Positions 8,091 through 16,849 of a stretch of 20,882 nt of DNA are shown piece by piece. The notes beneath the pieces were generated by a model that ran no database searches, was not told the DNA's origin, and was given only the letters and a program-made list of their open reading frames with translations. Every line of letters begins with the position of its first letter. The stretch's first letter is position 1. The position numbers and the translations under genes are program-made. The stretch is from Pochonia chlamydosporia 170 (Eukaryota; Ascomycota; Sordariomycetes; Hypocreales; Clavicipitaceae): assembly GCF_001653235.2 (NCBI RefSeq), contig NW_019154069.1, positions 1 to 20,882 on the forward strand, in the 5' to 3' direction.

Positions 8091-10238
8091 CCTGCATCAA
8101 GGTCGTCGGCAAAGGCCACCCTGCTGCCTTTGCCAAGCCATGATTTGAGGCATTCCGTCGCCTCAATACTTTCAATGCCCATGCGATTCCTACGGTCTGT
8201 AATAGTGATCTTTGTACCCGAAAACAGGCGTTCTGGCTCCGCCGACATTGCCGGAATGGACAATACATCTAAAGCCATAATAGATAGAGCCGGGTAAGAC
8301 TTCCTCTGAGTAGGCTCAAGCCACCAGAATCGAGGATCCGTCACTTCTGGTACTATTGGAGCAAGAAGATACTTTGTGTACTCGTCCTGACCGAGGCTGC
8401 TCCCTTTCCTCTGCTGCGCCCACTTGTGAAAGGAGTTCTTGACCTCATTACCTGCTTCTGACGTCTGAGTAGGGACTGTAACTGCAGTGGATTTATATTC
8501 TTTGGTCCAGAAATCCAACATTTGTTTCCGACAAGGCTCCCGCCAGTCTGAAGGCCAATTGTTGTCAATATAGTCCCACTTCCACTGTGGAGATAATACT
8601 AGTGCTGCAATATACACCGGCGATCTGTCCGTCAAGCTGTAATACTTATCCAGCTTGGCCCAGCCGGAGTTGCAACAAGGACTCATGAACGGGTCATCCG
8701 CATATTTTTCCTTTGCAGTCTCAAACTGCTCAAGGAGGAAGTCCATTGTCGGCAATACTCTGTCAATGGTTGCATTTGCGACCTTCTGTCCCTGTTGTGG
8801 CATCATAGAAGAACAACAGGAAGTCCTGGAGCTTTTGCAATTCTTGCCAGTCCTTTTCCGACAACAGGTCGTCGCTGTTCTCTTGATACTGGTGGCAAAA
8901 GAGGTTGATCGCAGTCTTAAGCTTCGTTGCAGTACGGATCATCGCATACCAAGAGTTCCAGCGAGTAGAGTTGTCCCGTACGAGGTTGCGGCCGCCACTG
9001 AGCTCTCTGAAATTGGCCAAGCGTTGTGGGCTCCGCTGGATATATGCCACGATATTATGTAGTTTCCCAAGAGGCCCCTTGGCGTCGCCATTGCTCCATC
9101 TCGAGTTCCGTGGGCGTTGTCAAGGCGCTCGTATTATTCTCATCTGCAAGAGATTCATCGTTGGTCTGAAAGAGAAAGGACTGAGCGGCTAGGTTTATGA
9201 TATGGCCGTTGCAGCGCAGGCGGTGGTGTTCCGCATTGTAGACAATCTGATACTGGTCGAAAAGTACTATTCACGGGCCACTTAGCATGGGTCACGGGCT
9301 GTGAATGCATTGTGGTCTGTAAACCCCCGCTGTACAATGCGTGAGCTGGCCATATGACGTACGTATGCGTAGAAAGAGCCTTCATCATTGTACCGTTGTT
9401 GTCTGCATTGTCCATCATGAAATAGCCCACTTTGGAGGCAATTCCATAGTCGTTGATAATTTCCATAACACAGTCTGCCATATTTGGGCCCGAGTGCTTG
9501 CCGTCGAGTTCTCTTAAACCCAGAACGGAGTATTCTAACTGGCCGGATTCGGATGTATAGTGTGCAACAATGCCAAGAAACGCAAGGGCATTAGGCGAAG
9601 TCCAGAGATCAACTGTGAAGTGTACTTTCGAGAGAGCTGACTGGATCTCGCGTTTGACTCGAAGTTTCTGGGTCTCATATATCCGCAAGGTCCAACTGCG
9701 TATAGTTGAAGGAGAGTTTGGCAGCCAGTTGTCGATCGCTGGATTCAGGAAGCAAAGTAAGGCCCTGAATTCTGCTTGCTTTGCCATACGAAAAGAGACG
9801 CTGCAGGTCGTGATCCACCGTACGTATAGTTGTTCGAGGACGGCGGGGTCTACATCGTGAGTTGCAATCGTGGATAGACAGCGGCGTTTATAATCGGTGG
9901 TTTGATGGGCCTTTTCGAAGGCGTCGACGATTGTGGCTTGCATCAATGCAGTTCGGGTTTCTTGGGTAGAAGATATATCGATATTATGCCGGTCCTTTAG
10001 ATGGGTTGAAATAACAGTTGTTCCACCAGACTCGAGATACTCCTTTGCGCAGTACTTGCAGCGCCATATTGACTTCCCCTTCGCATTGAGAGTAACCTCG
10101 TTGCGGCCGACGGGTGTAATAGTGTATAGTGCCACACTTTGGAGTAGCGCCTTTTCGTAGCGGCCGAGGCGGTTGTGGAAGGAGAGGACAGTGTAGGATC
10201 ATGACATGGTGAATCAAGGTTGTCTAATGGCTCGCTCC
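8091..10238. repeat. Near-identical 2.15-kb duplication, copy B
   Basis: Second copy of 5922-8065. Starts CCTGCATCAAGG immediately after the Ns and ends at CTCGCTCC, after which the unique right part of the hAT element continues. Confidence 0.9.
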
Positions 10239-10275
10239 CAAGCCGCGAAAGCATATCAGAAGGTTGCGACGACAT
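8091..10275 (-). pseudogene. hAT transposase, copy B (N-terminal half intact, C-terminal half frameshifted)
   Basis: The likely start is the ATG at 10275 (MSSQPSDMLSRLG). Near 10123-10130 the frame must change, apparently by two extra bases in TATACACT; copy A shares this as far as it extends. From 10135 to about 9360 the frame is open and includes the BED finger C-x2-C-x15-H-x4-H (WRCKYC...HLKDRH), FTVDLWTSPN and MMDNADNN. The intron donor equivalent to copy A is mutated (ATACGT). The C-terminal half has two single-base insertions (near 8776 and 9081). It still shows the hATC region before running into the gap. The shared N-terminal frameshift suggests this element is non-autonomous unless expression is unusual. 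Confidence 0.83.
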
Positions 10276-10555
10276 TATGTTGATACATTGTAATGGTCTT
10301 AGTGAGCATATTGACAACAGACTAAGCGAATACGAACGGATGCAGAAATAAGAAAAGGGGAGGGAAGTTTGAATGAGCCCCTGAGAATCGAGCCAATCTC
10401 GCTTGCCACAGGTTCCCTGCATGGGCTGCTTGGGAAGGGACCTTAAAGGGCAAGCTGAAAAAAGTCTTCGGGCTAACCTATAGTGCCTTGAAGACGCAGA
10501 TATTTGACCTCTGTTGTGCTCGTTGAGTCATGGAAATCACTATGTTCCAGTATCA

Positions 10556-10692
10556 ATACGGCAATATATGGTCATATCCCGGATGCCGATATCATACGGC
10601 CACCATATGAGATTATGGGATATCATACGGTCACCATATCATATCATATGGTAATATCAATATATGGTAATACGTATTGCCATATCGCAAAT
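10556..10692. repeat. hAT right subterminal AT-rich repeats
   Basis: Same motif set as the left end (ATATGGT, CACCATAT, GATATCATACGG, ATATGGTAATA), dense over about 135 bp next to the right inverted repeat. The region 10423-10555 between these repeats and the transposase leader holds no gene. Confidence 0.65.
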
Positions 10693-10708
10693 ACTATTGG
10701 ACACACTG
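10693..10708 (-). repeat. hAT right terminal inverted repeat
   Basis: ACTATTGGACACACTG, reverse complement of 5665-5680, directly followed by the duplication at 10709. Confidence 0.93.
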
Positions 10709-10716
10709 CCTTTGGT
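10709..10716 (+). repeat. 8-bp target-site duplication of the hAT element, right copy
   Basis: CCTTTGGT, identical to 5657-5664. It also encodes part of the LINE frame (SPK on the minus strand). Confidence 0.93.
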
Positions 10717-12167
10717 GACAGCATTTTCAACCTTCTCAGGCACATGGCGGCAGTAAGCCCCCTGGCGGCCGCTCTAGCCATGTGCTCCTGGTACCGCAGG
10801 CCTACGTCCATAACCACTCCCAGGATTTTTGCGCTGTTTCTAGGCTTGACGTCCTTTCCTTTGATCAGAAACGGCTCGGCACTGTTTCGCGCCGTGACTC
10901 GCGTGAAGTGAATGACCATCGTCTTTTCCGCTTCAAACGTTGCACCGCTGCGCTTTTCCCACTCGAGCGCACCTTCAATAATTGACTGAATACCTGACCG
11001 GTTCGCCTCCGCGGTCGGGCCGGTCACCCAGGCCGAGTAGTCGTCAATGAAGGCAATGGATCCGCCTTCCGCCTTAATCCTTCGCTGTACTAGGTCTGCG
11101 TTGAAGAAAAGAAACAAGATTGGCGATAGTGGCGACCCCTGCGGCAGGCCGGCTTGGGGCAGTTTACGTACTTCCGATGCGTGCCCGTTCACGACTATGG
11201 AGGCCGCTCGGTCTGAGCAAAAGGCTCCAACCCACCTTATCAGCCTGTCCGGTATCCCTCGCGCTTTCATCCTAGCCAGCAGTCGCTCTTTGCACACCCC
11301 GTTGTAGGCGCCTTTGACATCGAAACTGATCAGGCTGAGTACCTTGCGAGCTCGCCATGCCTTGTAGATTTGTTCCTGCAGCAATAGGAGCGCTTGCTCC
11401 GCAGATCGTCGCTTCCTCGCTCCGAAGTGGTTTGCAGGCAGGAGCCCGTAGGTCTCTACCGCATAAGAGATGCGCTCAGCGATGACCGCTTCCATTATCT
11501 TCCCGAGCGTTGACAAAAGAGATATCGGCCGCCACGCTTTGGCGTCTGTATAATCGCCCTTGTCCGGCTTCTTGAGCGGAATGATTTTCGCCCTCCGCCA
11601 TTGGCGAGGCACTGTGCCGTCCCTGAGCGACGCATCGAAGAGAGTCAGCACCCGGTACTTCACTACCGGCCAGAGCCGTCTCCACACCATCGCCGGGACG
11701 CCATCGTCTCCAGGTGCTTTCCAAGGTTTCGCTGCCATGACTTTAACTTCGATCTCTTCCAGCGTCAGGTCCGGCATAGATACCGCTCGTCGTTGCTGTC
11801 TCTCCCCTTCCTCGTCGATCCTCGCCGGCAAAGGCGGGAAGAAAGTGCTCAGCAGCTGCTCTGCTTGATCTGTCTTGCTCTCTGTCATGGATCCGTCTTC
11901 CCTCTTGAGGGGTGGCACTTTGTCGCCCATGTTGTCCTTTCCAGGTTCGAGATATTTGGCCGCCTTCCAGATGTTGACATCTTCGGCCAGGAAATCGTCC
12001 CAATGCGCCTTCTTCTGGCATCGTATGGCGTCATGGTACTCCTTTGCTGCTTCCTTGGCCCGTCGCTCCAAATCCGATCGCGCTCGGCCCGCCCGCCGTT
12101 GTGCTCTGGCCTGGTTTCGCCAGAACGTGTACAGCTGGCGCAGTCGTGTTAGGTCTCGTGTCCACCA
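10709..12167 (-). CDS. LINE ORF2, middle segment: reverse transcriptase
   Basis: Reverse transcriptase domain that copies the LINE RNA at the nicked target. It continues the endonuclease segment at RWWTRDL once the 12173-12363 insert is removed. RT motifs are visible in order: RPISLLSTLGKIMEAV, FGARKRRSAEQAL, motif A FDVKGAYN, motif B GLPQGSPLSPILF and motif C AFIDDYSAWV with the catalytic DD pair (about 11032-11055). It is open throughout and ends at the hAT insertion within MLSPK, where the C-terminal segment (4260-5656) takes over in frame. Confidence 0.92.
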
Positions 12168-12172
12168 GCGTT

Positions 12173-12363
12173 AGTTGGAAGCTCTGAGCTAAGAACAAGT
12201 GTGTTTCTATTCTCTATCTATGAGGAGAACACAACTACTTATAGTTGTGATATCCCCTCCATCTGCCTAATGCCATACGGCGCTACTGACTGCCTGCCTG
12301 GCAGGCAGTCTCCCAGTGGCGCTCCTGCCTACAGGCAGATATACGTGATCATGGGATTCAACT
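12173..12363 (-). mobile_element. 191-bp solo-LTR-like insertion in LINE ORF2
   Basis: Flanked by a 5-bp duplication (GCGTT at 12168-12172 and 12364-12368). The ends form a short inverted repeat (AGTTG...CAACT). On the minus strand it starts AGTTGAATCC, contains a TATA-like CTATAAGTAG and ends GCTTCCAACT, much like a copia-type LTR, although the usual TG...CA termini read AG...CT. Removing it and one duplication joins SPYAKR to WWTRDL in frame. A MITE is the alternative. It also holds a nested palindrome (12261-12340). Confidence 0.65.
12261..12340. repeat. 80-bp nested palindrome inside the solo-LTR-like insertion
   Basis: Three concentric arm pairs: ATCTGCCT/AGGCAGAT (12261-12268, 12333-12340), GCGCTACTG/CAGTGGCGC (12280-12288, 12314-12322, one mismatch) and perfect GACTGCCTGCC/GGCAGGCAGTC (12288-12298, 12300-12310) with a 1-base loop. 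Confidence 0.85.
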
Positions 12364-13287
12364 GCGTTTGGCATAGGGCGATGGCTGTGCGCGGGGCGTC
12401 AGTTCGTGGATTGCCTCCAAGACAACTCGCATCAACTGATCCGTCTGCGTCTGCACGTCGACATCCCAGGGGAGCGGCCGGAGACGGTCTTCCACTCTTG
12501 CTGCTATGAGATTCCAAGGAGCATTCTTAAATAACAACTTTTGTGTCGTGATCCTCTCGGGCATCGCAACATCAAAAGTCGTCTGGATCGCCCGGTGGTC
12601 TGACCCGTGATCTGTTGGATGGAGGCTGCATTTCACCATTTCGTCTGCCAACTCCGAAGTCGCCAGCACTAGATCTATGGTACTTTCATTGTCCGGCCCC
12701 TGCCAAGTCCTTGTGCCCCTCGGGAGCAGGCTACAAAGGGCATGTTCGTTCATTAGATCGATGATAGGCTCGGCTTCGCCTTGTCTTCTTGGCGAAACCT
12801 CGTCTCCGGTCCAGAGTAGGTCGTGGCGGTTGAAGTCCCCCGCCAGTACCACATCTGTTCGTCTGCCTCTTCTGTCACGAAATCGCTGAATCACGTCATG
12901 CAGCTTTGCTAGTGTAGGTACGAGTAGCTCCGTTTTCTTTCTTTGTACGTATACAGACACTACCAGCACATCCCTATCCGGCAGTCGGAGCACGGCCGCC
13001 GTGAGGTCTGCTGAAGGTATCGGCACCTGCTCAACCTCAATGTCGTGTCGCACCCAAAGCATGCTTCGAATCGGCCAGGGTGCATCATGCCTCTGTGTCG
13101 GTATGATCTTCGTCCAGTTGCTGTGCCCCGCAGGGCTCGTTACCACGTCGCCGTCGACTGGTTTTGCATATGGCTCGGAGACCGCTATAACCCCATAGTC
13201 TTTTAGCGCGGTGTCGTTCATCAAGCTCTGTTGTACCAGTTCTCGCTTTCGCACATTGAGTTGTAAGATGCTGAGCGTCTTACTCAT
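12364..13287 (-). CDS. LINE ORF2, N-terminal segment: APE-type endonuclease
   Basis: Endonuclease that nicks the target DNA to prime reverse transcription. The ATG at 13287-13285 (MSKTLSILQLNVRKRE) is chosen because it overlaps the ORF1 stop in ATGAGTAA and places the conserved QLN motif at the start. Other exonuclease/endonuclease/phosphatase motifs are SEPYAKP, LAGDFNRHDLLW, STIDLVLATSEL and GSDHRAI. All catalytic-type residues expected for the family appear present. The segment is 308 codons and then runs into the solo-LTR-like insert, which supplies a premature stop (AKRS-stop). Together the three ORF2 segments give about 1259 residues. Confidence 0.92.
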
Positions 13288-14605
13288 CGCTGCATACGTT
13301 CCGCACGCGGCAATTTCGGCTGAACGACTCATGAGGTCCACCACACGGCACGCACTTCGGCTCTACCACCTGGCACTCCTTGTGGTGATGTCCTGGCATT
13401 GCGCACCTCCCGCAAAGTTGAGGGTTCTTGCACTGAAACGATTTGTGGCCAATCTCCTGGCAGTTGTAACATTGCACTGGTCCCTTCCGTGGTTCGAATG
13501 CGTTTGTAATCGCTGACTCGCCGGCTAGGTCAAAGTAACGACCGTCCAAAAGTCGTCTCGCATCACTTCCCTTCGTGACGTAGACCACCATCGATCCGTA
13601 GGCTTTTCCCGATTGCTTGTTGCTCAGCCATGACATTTTGGCGATGTTGACGTTGTTCTCTGTGCCGAGCGCTTCGGTCGCCCCTGGTAGGATGTTCCCT
13701 TCCGCATCCAGCACCATGGTACGGTTGGCATTGTCCACCTTGACCGGGTAGCGCTGGTCCCTCATCACTCTTGTTCCCACGATCGCCGTCTTTTGTGCGG
13801 CTTCTTTGACTTGCTTCAATTCGTTTTCATCTCTGCATATGATCTTGACCCGTTCTGCATTCCGAGCCTCCTTCATAACTGCGGCGCATTTCCAGGTCGC
13901 CTGACCATCCTTCGCCTTTATCTCACTTTCGATGGCTTGCCGGATAGCTCCCACCTGTGCACGGTCTCTGTCGCTTTCTTCAACCCGCGACGTATCTATT
14001 GTGCAATAGAACTCACTTGCCAAAGACGATGCCCTGGTATTGGCGGGCGGCGGCATTCTCACCTTGCCGGGCTGGGGCTGGGGCGACGAACGCGCGACGT
14101 CAGCGAAAGAGCTTGGTGGGGTAGCTTGTGTCCTGCCTGCGATGGCTTCAAGCAGCTCGTGTGCTCGCTTCAAGTCATGGCCCATCTGCTGCTTGGTGTC
14201 TTCGAATAGTTGAGTCAGATCTTTTATATGACTCTGCTGCGCCTCAGTTGCTTCCTTCAATTCTCGGATTGTATCTTGTTGATTACGGATGATCTCGCTC
14301 TGCTCCTTGATTGCAGTTTTGAGTCCATGGAACTCGGCGCGGAACTGGCCCAGCAGAAGCAAGGCGCTCTGGAGCGTCGCTCCTCCCTCGTCGGTGCTGT
14401 CGCTTCTGTTTCCATTTCTTATATCGGTTGCACATTCTAGTTCAATTGCTGTCGCGTCCGTCGTCGTCCTTGTTGCATATCGGCTGCTTTTGTTCGGTTC
14501 CTTCCCCTGGTCGTCAATCTTACGCTTCACGACTCGGCGTCCCGTTGGCGTCGATAAGCGACCCCGCGGCCCCGCATTGGTCCCCACACTCGCTACGGCA
14601 TTCAT
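13280..14605 (-). CDS. LINE ORF1, gag-like nucleic acid-binding protein with three zinc knuckles
   Basis: A 441-residue protein if started at the ATG at 14605 (MNAVASVG); the frame is open further upstream to 14731, but that part looks like leader. It probably coats the LINE RNA. Residues about 100-170 are a heptad-like polar region (FHGLKTAIKEQSEIIRNQQD, IKDLTQLFEDTKQQ), probably a coiled coil. The C-terminus has three knuckles: CYNCQEIGHKSFQC (about 379-392), CGRCAMPGHHHKEC (398-411) and the spaced variant CVPCGGPHESFSRNC (418-432). The stop lies within the ORF2 start, ATGAGTAA, suggesting translation of ORF2 by termination-reinitiation. No lesions are visible. Confidence 0.9.
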   Translation of the reverse strand: MNAVASVGTNAGPRGRLSTPTGRRVVKRKIDDQGKEPNKSSRYATRTTTDATAIELECATDIRNGNRSDSTDEGGATLQSALLLLGQFRAEFHGLKTAIKEQSEIIRNQQDTIRELKEATEAQQSHIKDLTQLFEDTKQQMGHDLKRAHELLEAIAGRTQATPPSSFADVARSSPQPQPGKVRMPPPANTRASSLASEFYCTIDTSRVEESDRDRAQVGAIRQAIESEIKAKDGQATWKCAAVMKEARNAERVKIICRDENELKQVKEAAQKTAIVGTRVMRDQRYPVKVDNANRTMVLDAEGNILPGATEALGTENNVNIAKMSWLSNKQSGKAYGSMVVYVTKGSDARRLLDGRYFDLAGESAITNAFEPRKGPVQCYNCQEIGHKSFQCKNPQLCGRCAMPGHHHKECQVVEPKCVPCGGPHESFSRNCRVRNVCSDE

Positions 14606-14704
14606 GATGCAAGCTATCCCAGCACAACACAACTCTTTGAAATGAAGAGATATAGAGATTTCAAAATAAATTCGTCCGGCCCTCGGTGGGCGATCGTCGG
14701 ATAC

Positions 14705-14737
14705 GGTGGGCGATAGGGAGCACTGTTGCAAAACCCC
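14705..14737 (+). repeat. 33-bp direct repeat, copy 1
   Basis: Matches 16150-16182 at 28 of 33 positions by eye; the last 17 (CACTGTTGCAAAACCCC) are identical. It lies at the presumed 5' margin of the LINE. Homology stops right after CCCC. Nature unknown. Confidence 0.7.
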
Positions 14738-15480
14738 CCGGTTGTTTCGTTTTAGGTTTAGGGTCTTACGTCCCTAGTCATCTGGGTACTTCGGGTCGCC
14801 ATCAAACATGTACCGCGGACTAGCAGCGGGCTCGCGCGGCCTGCTGCCAGTCTAATCGATCAATTGAGGTTACTCGGTACGTCAACTGTAAAATGGCGAA
14901 CCATTTGCCGCTAGACAGATGATTTTCAGCGCCATATCACGAATTCGTTTCTCAACAATTCTCAATTGATCTTTCTATATAAAGTCAATACAAGAATTTC
15001 GGTTGCTATAGTCGCGATTTGAATGCACAATAGTGAAGGACGAGCTGGCGACAACGTTCATCTCGCGATGAGGATCACGATGGGCGGACGGAGAATCACC
15101 GCACCAACCCCGCTTCTGATCAGCAGCGGACAAGCGCAGCAACCTCCTGTTTAAACCGGTCTAGCGACATCATCCACCGTAAAGGAAGGACGATGTTGTT
15201 TTGTTCTCCTTAATTAAAAAAAAAAGAAGAGATACTTTCGATGATATAGATCCTATTTTGTTAATACATGGTATCAAGATGAGAGGTTCTGGAAAACCGA
15301 CTGGTGCACTGGCGTTTCAGTTGCATGCTCATATCGCATTCCATGGCAAGTGAATTGGAGGCCGCAGGCAAATAGGCTTGTAAAGCCCATACCTGAAAAC
15401 TTGCCTCATGGTAGCGCACGGAAAGGCGGTTAACGCAACCAACAGCCCTTTTGTTTTTTTTTTTTTGCCTCGCTTGTTAA
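14738..15480. other. Gene-free repeat-like region, possible LTR fragment
   Basis: No reading frame is convincing here. A possible LTR spans 14865-15268: it starts TGAGG, has TATATAAAG at 14976-14984 and ends ATACA. TGGTATCAAGATGAG follows directly and resembles a tRNA primer-binding site. A 10-A run (within 15211-15230) and a 13-T run (15454-15466) are present. No second LTR was found, so this is only a suggestion. Confidence 0.35.
14858..14971. repeat. 114-bp segment bounded by 11-bp inverted repeats
   Basis: GATCAATTGAG at 14858-14868 is the perfect reverse complement of CTCAATTGATC at 14961-14971. No target duplication is clear. It could be a small MITE or chance at an AT-rich site. Confidence 0.45.
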
Positions 15481-15780
15481 ATACCCGTCAAGGCCCTGGG
15501 AATTCGTCGGCCCAATGGAGTCAACAATGGGAACAAAGATGCTGCCTTCGGCAACGGAGCCAATGTCGGCAGCGCTCTGGCAGCGCATCGGGCTGACCCA
15601 GCTCTCGCCCCAGACAAGCGCGACATCGCGGCTGGGGACTATCCGAATGCAGATGGATATTCGCTCGCGGCTAGACTGGCCGACGATGACGCTAGTAGTG
15701 AGAGTGCAGTGGAGGTAAGGAGTGTGTCGCAGAGGAAGGCGGCAGCGCAGAGGGCGAATGGCGCTCTCAACTCCGCTTAG
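15481..15780 (+). pseudogene. Coding-like remnant or terminal exon, unrecognised
   Basis: A 99-codon open frame between TAA (15478-15480) and TAG (15778-15780), with no ATG. The product is rich in alanine and acidic residues (DIAAGDYPNADGYSLAARLA, SVSQRKAAAQRANGALNSA). The composition looks coding, but no family is recognised. It could be a last exon or a fragment of a degraded retroelement gene. Confidence 0.25.
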
Positions 15781-16149
15781 GGAACGGTACACCAACTCAA
15801 GGGCTCGCTCATTTTGTGTGGTGTTAAATATGCTACCGTCGACAAAGGAGTCAGTTCATGGTGAGATTTTGTCTCACGCTGCCTCATAAGATGAAAGACT
15901 GCTCTCAAAAAGCTATCTACTGCTCTGTCTTGTTTGATTCTCCTTGGTATTGGTTCCATTTGATTGGACGGCGTATCTACTTTCCAGGCCAGGTTGTCCA
16001 CGTAGTAGTGCAAATACCCACGAACTGCTTGGGCCGCCGGGCTGCGGCCGCCCTCAGCCCGGGCATCGCGCTCGGCATCATGATAGCACGCTGACTGCAA
16101 GGGGCTTGATTGGAGTTTATTAGGATGGTCTCTATTTGTACGCACCTAT

Positions 16150-16182
16150 GGCAGGCTATAGGGGTCACTGTTGCAAAACCCC
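16150..16182 (+). repeat. 33-bp direct repeat, copy 2
   Basis: See 14705-14737; same orientation, 1445 bp away. Ends CACTGTTGCAAAACCCC. Confidence 0.7.
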
Positions 16183-16312
16183 AAAAGCCCCGACGAGCGT
16201 GCCAAATTCGGTTAGCTGGCCCAATGCTTGGCCCACAGTACATTGCTCGATGTACTTCAGCGTTCGTTTCTTAGTTTTTCGGCTTTCACGAAAGGGCGTT
16301 GTCATATCAGCG

Positions 16313-16327
16313 GGTCCGCGGCGGACC
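16313..16327. repeat. 15-bp perfect palindrome GGTCCGC-G-GCGGACC
   Basis: Seven-base arms around one central base. It shares the core TCCGC-N-GCGGA with the longer palindrome at 17475-17497, on the other side of the cysteine-cluster gene. Confidence 0.75.
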
Positions 16328-16473
16328 AGCAGGGTTCTATTTCATTTTCACTCAGCGACTTGACACATGAATGTGGTGGTTTGGTTTGCGACCATAGCTA
16401 ATCGCTTAAATTAATCCTCAATTCTCTCTCTTGCAATCTACATTTTCATCCACGACATCATCATTGCTTCTTT

Positions 16474-16485
16474 CCCCCCCCCCCC
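16474..16485. repeat. 12-C homopolymer in the coding frame of the cysteine-cluster gene
   Basis: Read as a glycine run on the minus strand. Such tracts are prone to slippage and sequencing error, so the C-terminal 25 residues of that protein are uncertain. Confidence 0.8.
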
Positions 16486-16849
16486 TCCGTCCTCTTCGTC
16501 CCGCTGAGTGAGCTGCTGATGGTTGAATCAGTAGTTGAATTACACCTGATGGCCTCATCATACACACAATCCAAAGCTTCACAGCCTCAGCAAGGGCCTC
16601 AGCGATGGTCTCCAGCGCTATAACCTTTCTCTCTTCGAGGCCCTTCTCTGCTACCTCGGCAAACGAAGCCAAAGCAGGAACTTGTGCTGAAGTGGCGAGA
16701 GAAGCCGCACCATTACCCCAGGCTCGTAACTGTTGTGCTGCGCGCTGTGCAACAACGCGCCAGGCGTCATCCGGATCGTCATCTGCGCCGCTGAGCCGTC
16801 GGTTCAGGTCCCAAAAAGCTCGTACAGCAGCACGAGCTCCAGGTGGAAC

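Larger units (their letters stand above)
5665..10708 (-). mobile_element. hAT-superfamily DNA transposon inserted in LINE ORF2 (interior duplicated around a gap)
   Basis: The element begins CAGTGTGTCCAATAGT and ends with its exact reverse complement (16-bp inverted ends), flanked by the 8-bp duplication CCTTTGGT. Subterminal zones rich in ATATGG/CCATAT lie inside both ends. The transposase has a BED finger, a hAT catalytic core and a hATC dimerisation region, read on the minus strand. As assembled it is 5044 bp, but 5922-8065 and 8091-10238 are near-identical copies around 25 Ns. Collapsing them gives about 2871 bp, a more usual size. It interrupts the LINE exactly between RT and RNase H coding. 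Confidence 0.93.
4043..14737 (-). mobile_element. Tad-like non-LTR retrotransposon (LINE), split by hAT and solo-LTR insertions
   Basis: ORF1 (zinc-knuckle nucleic acid-binding protein) and ORF2 (endonuclease, reverse transcriptase, RNase H-like, CCHC) run in order on the minus strand from 14605 to 4260. That domain order is the Tad/I-like LINE layout known in ascomycetes. ORF2 is cut by inserts at 5665-10708 and 12173-12363; both junctions are in frame when the insert and one duplication copy are removed. The outer limits are approximate: the 5' end lies somewhere beyond 14605 and the 3' end between 4043 and 4259. Confidence 0.88.
15781..16417. other. Intergenic stretch with repeats, no gene seen
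   Basis: Contains the second 33-bp direct repeat and a 15-bp palindrome. The part 15840-16090 has a GC-rich block (CCGGGCTGCGGCCGCCC) amid ordinary sequence. Short frames here lack any recognisable motif. Confidence 0.5.

Noticed and set aside
5922..10238. True tandem dimer of a hAT transposon
   Set aside because: The copies abut a 25-N gap, internal termini and duplications are absent between them, and the errors concentrate near the gap; an assembly cause is simpler.
11601..12152. 183-codon plus-strand open frame
   Set aside because: Antisense to the LINE reverse transcriptase segment, which has clear RT motifs.
12288..12310. Transcription terminator hairpin
   Set aside because: The stem is followed by no U-run and the context is a eukaryotic transposon; it is better described as part of the nested palindrome.
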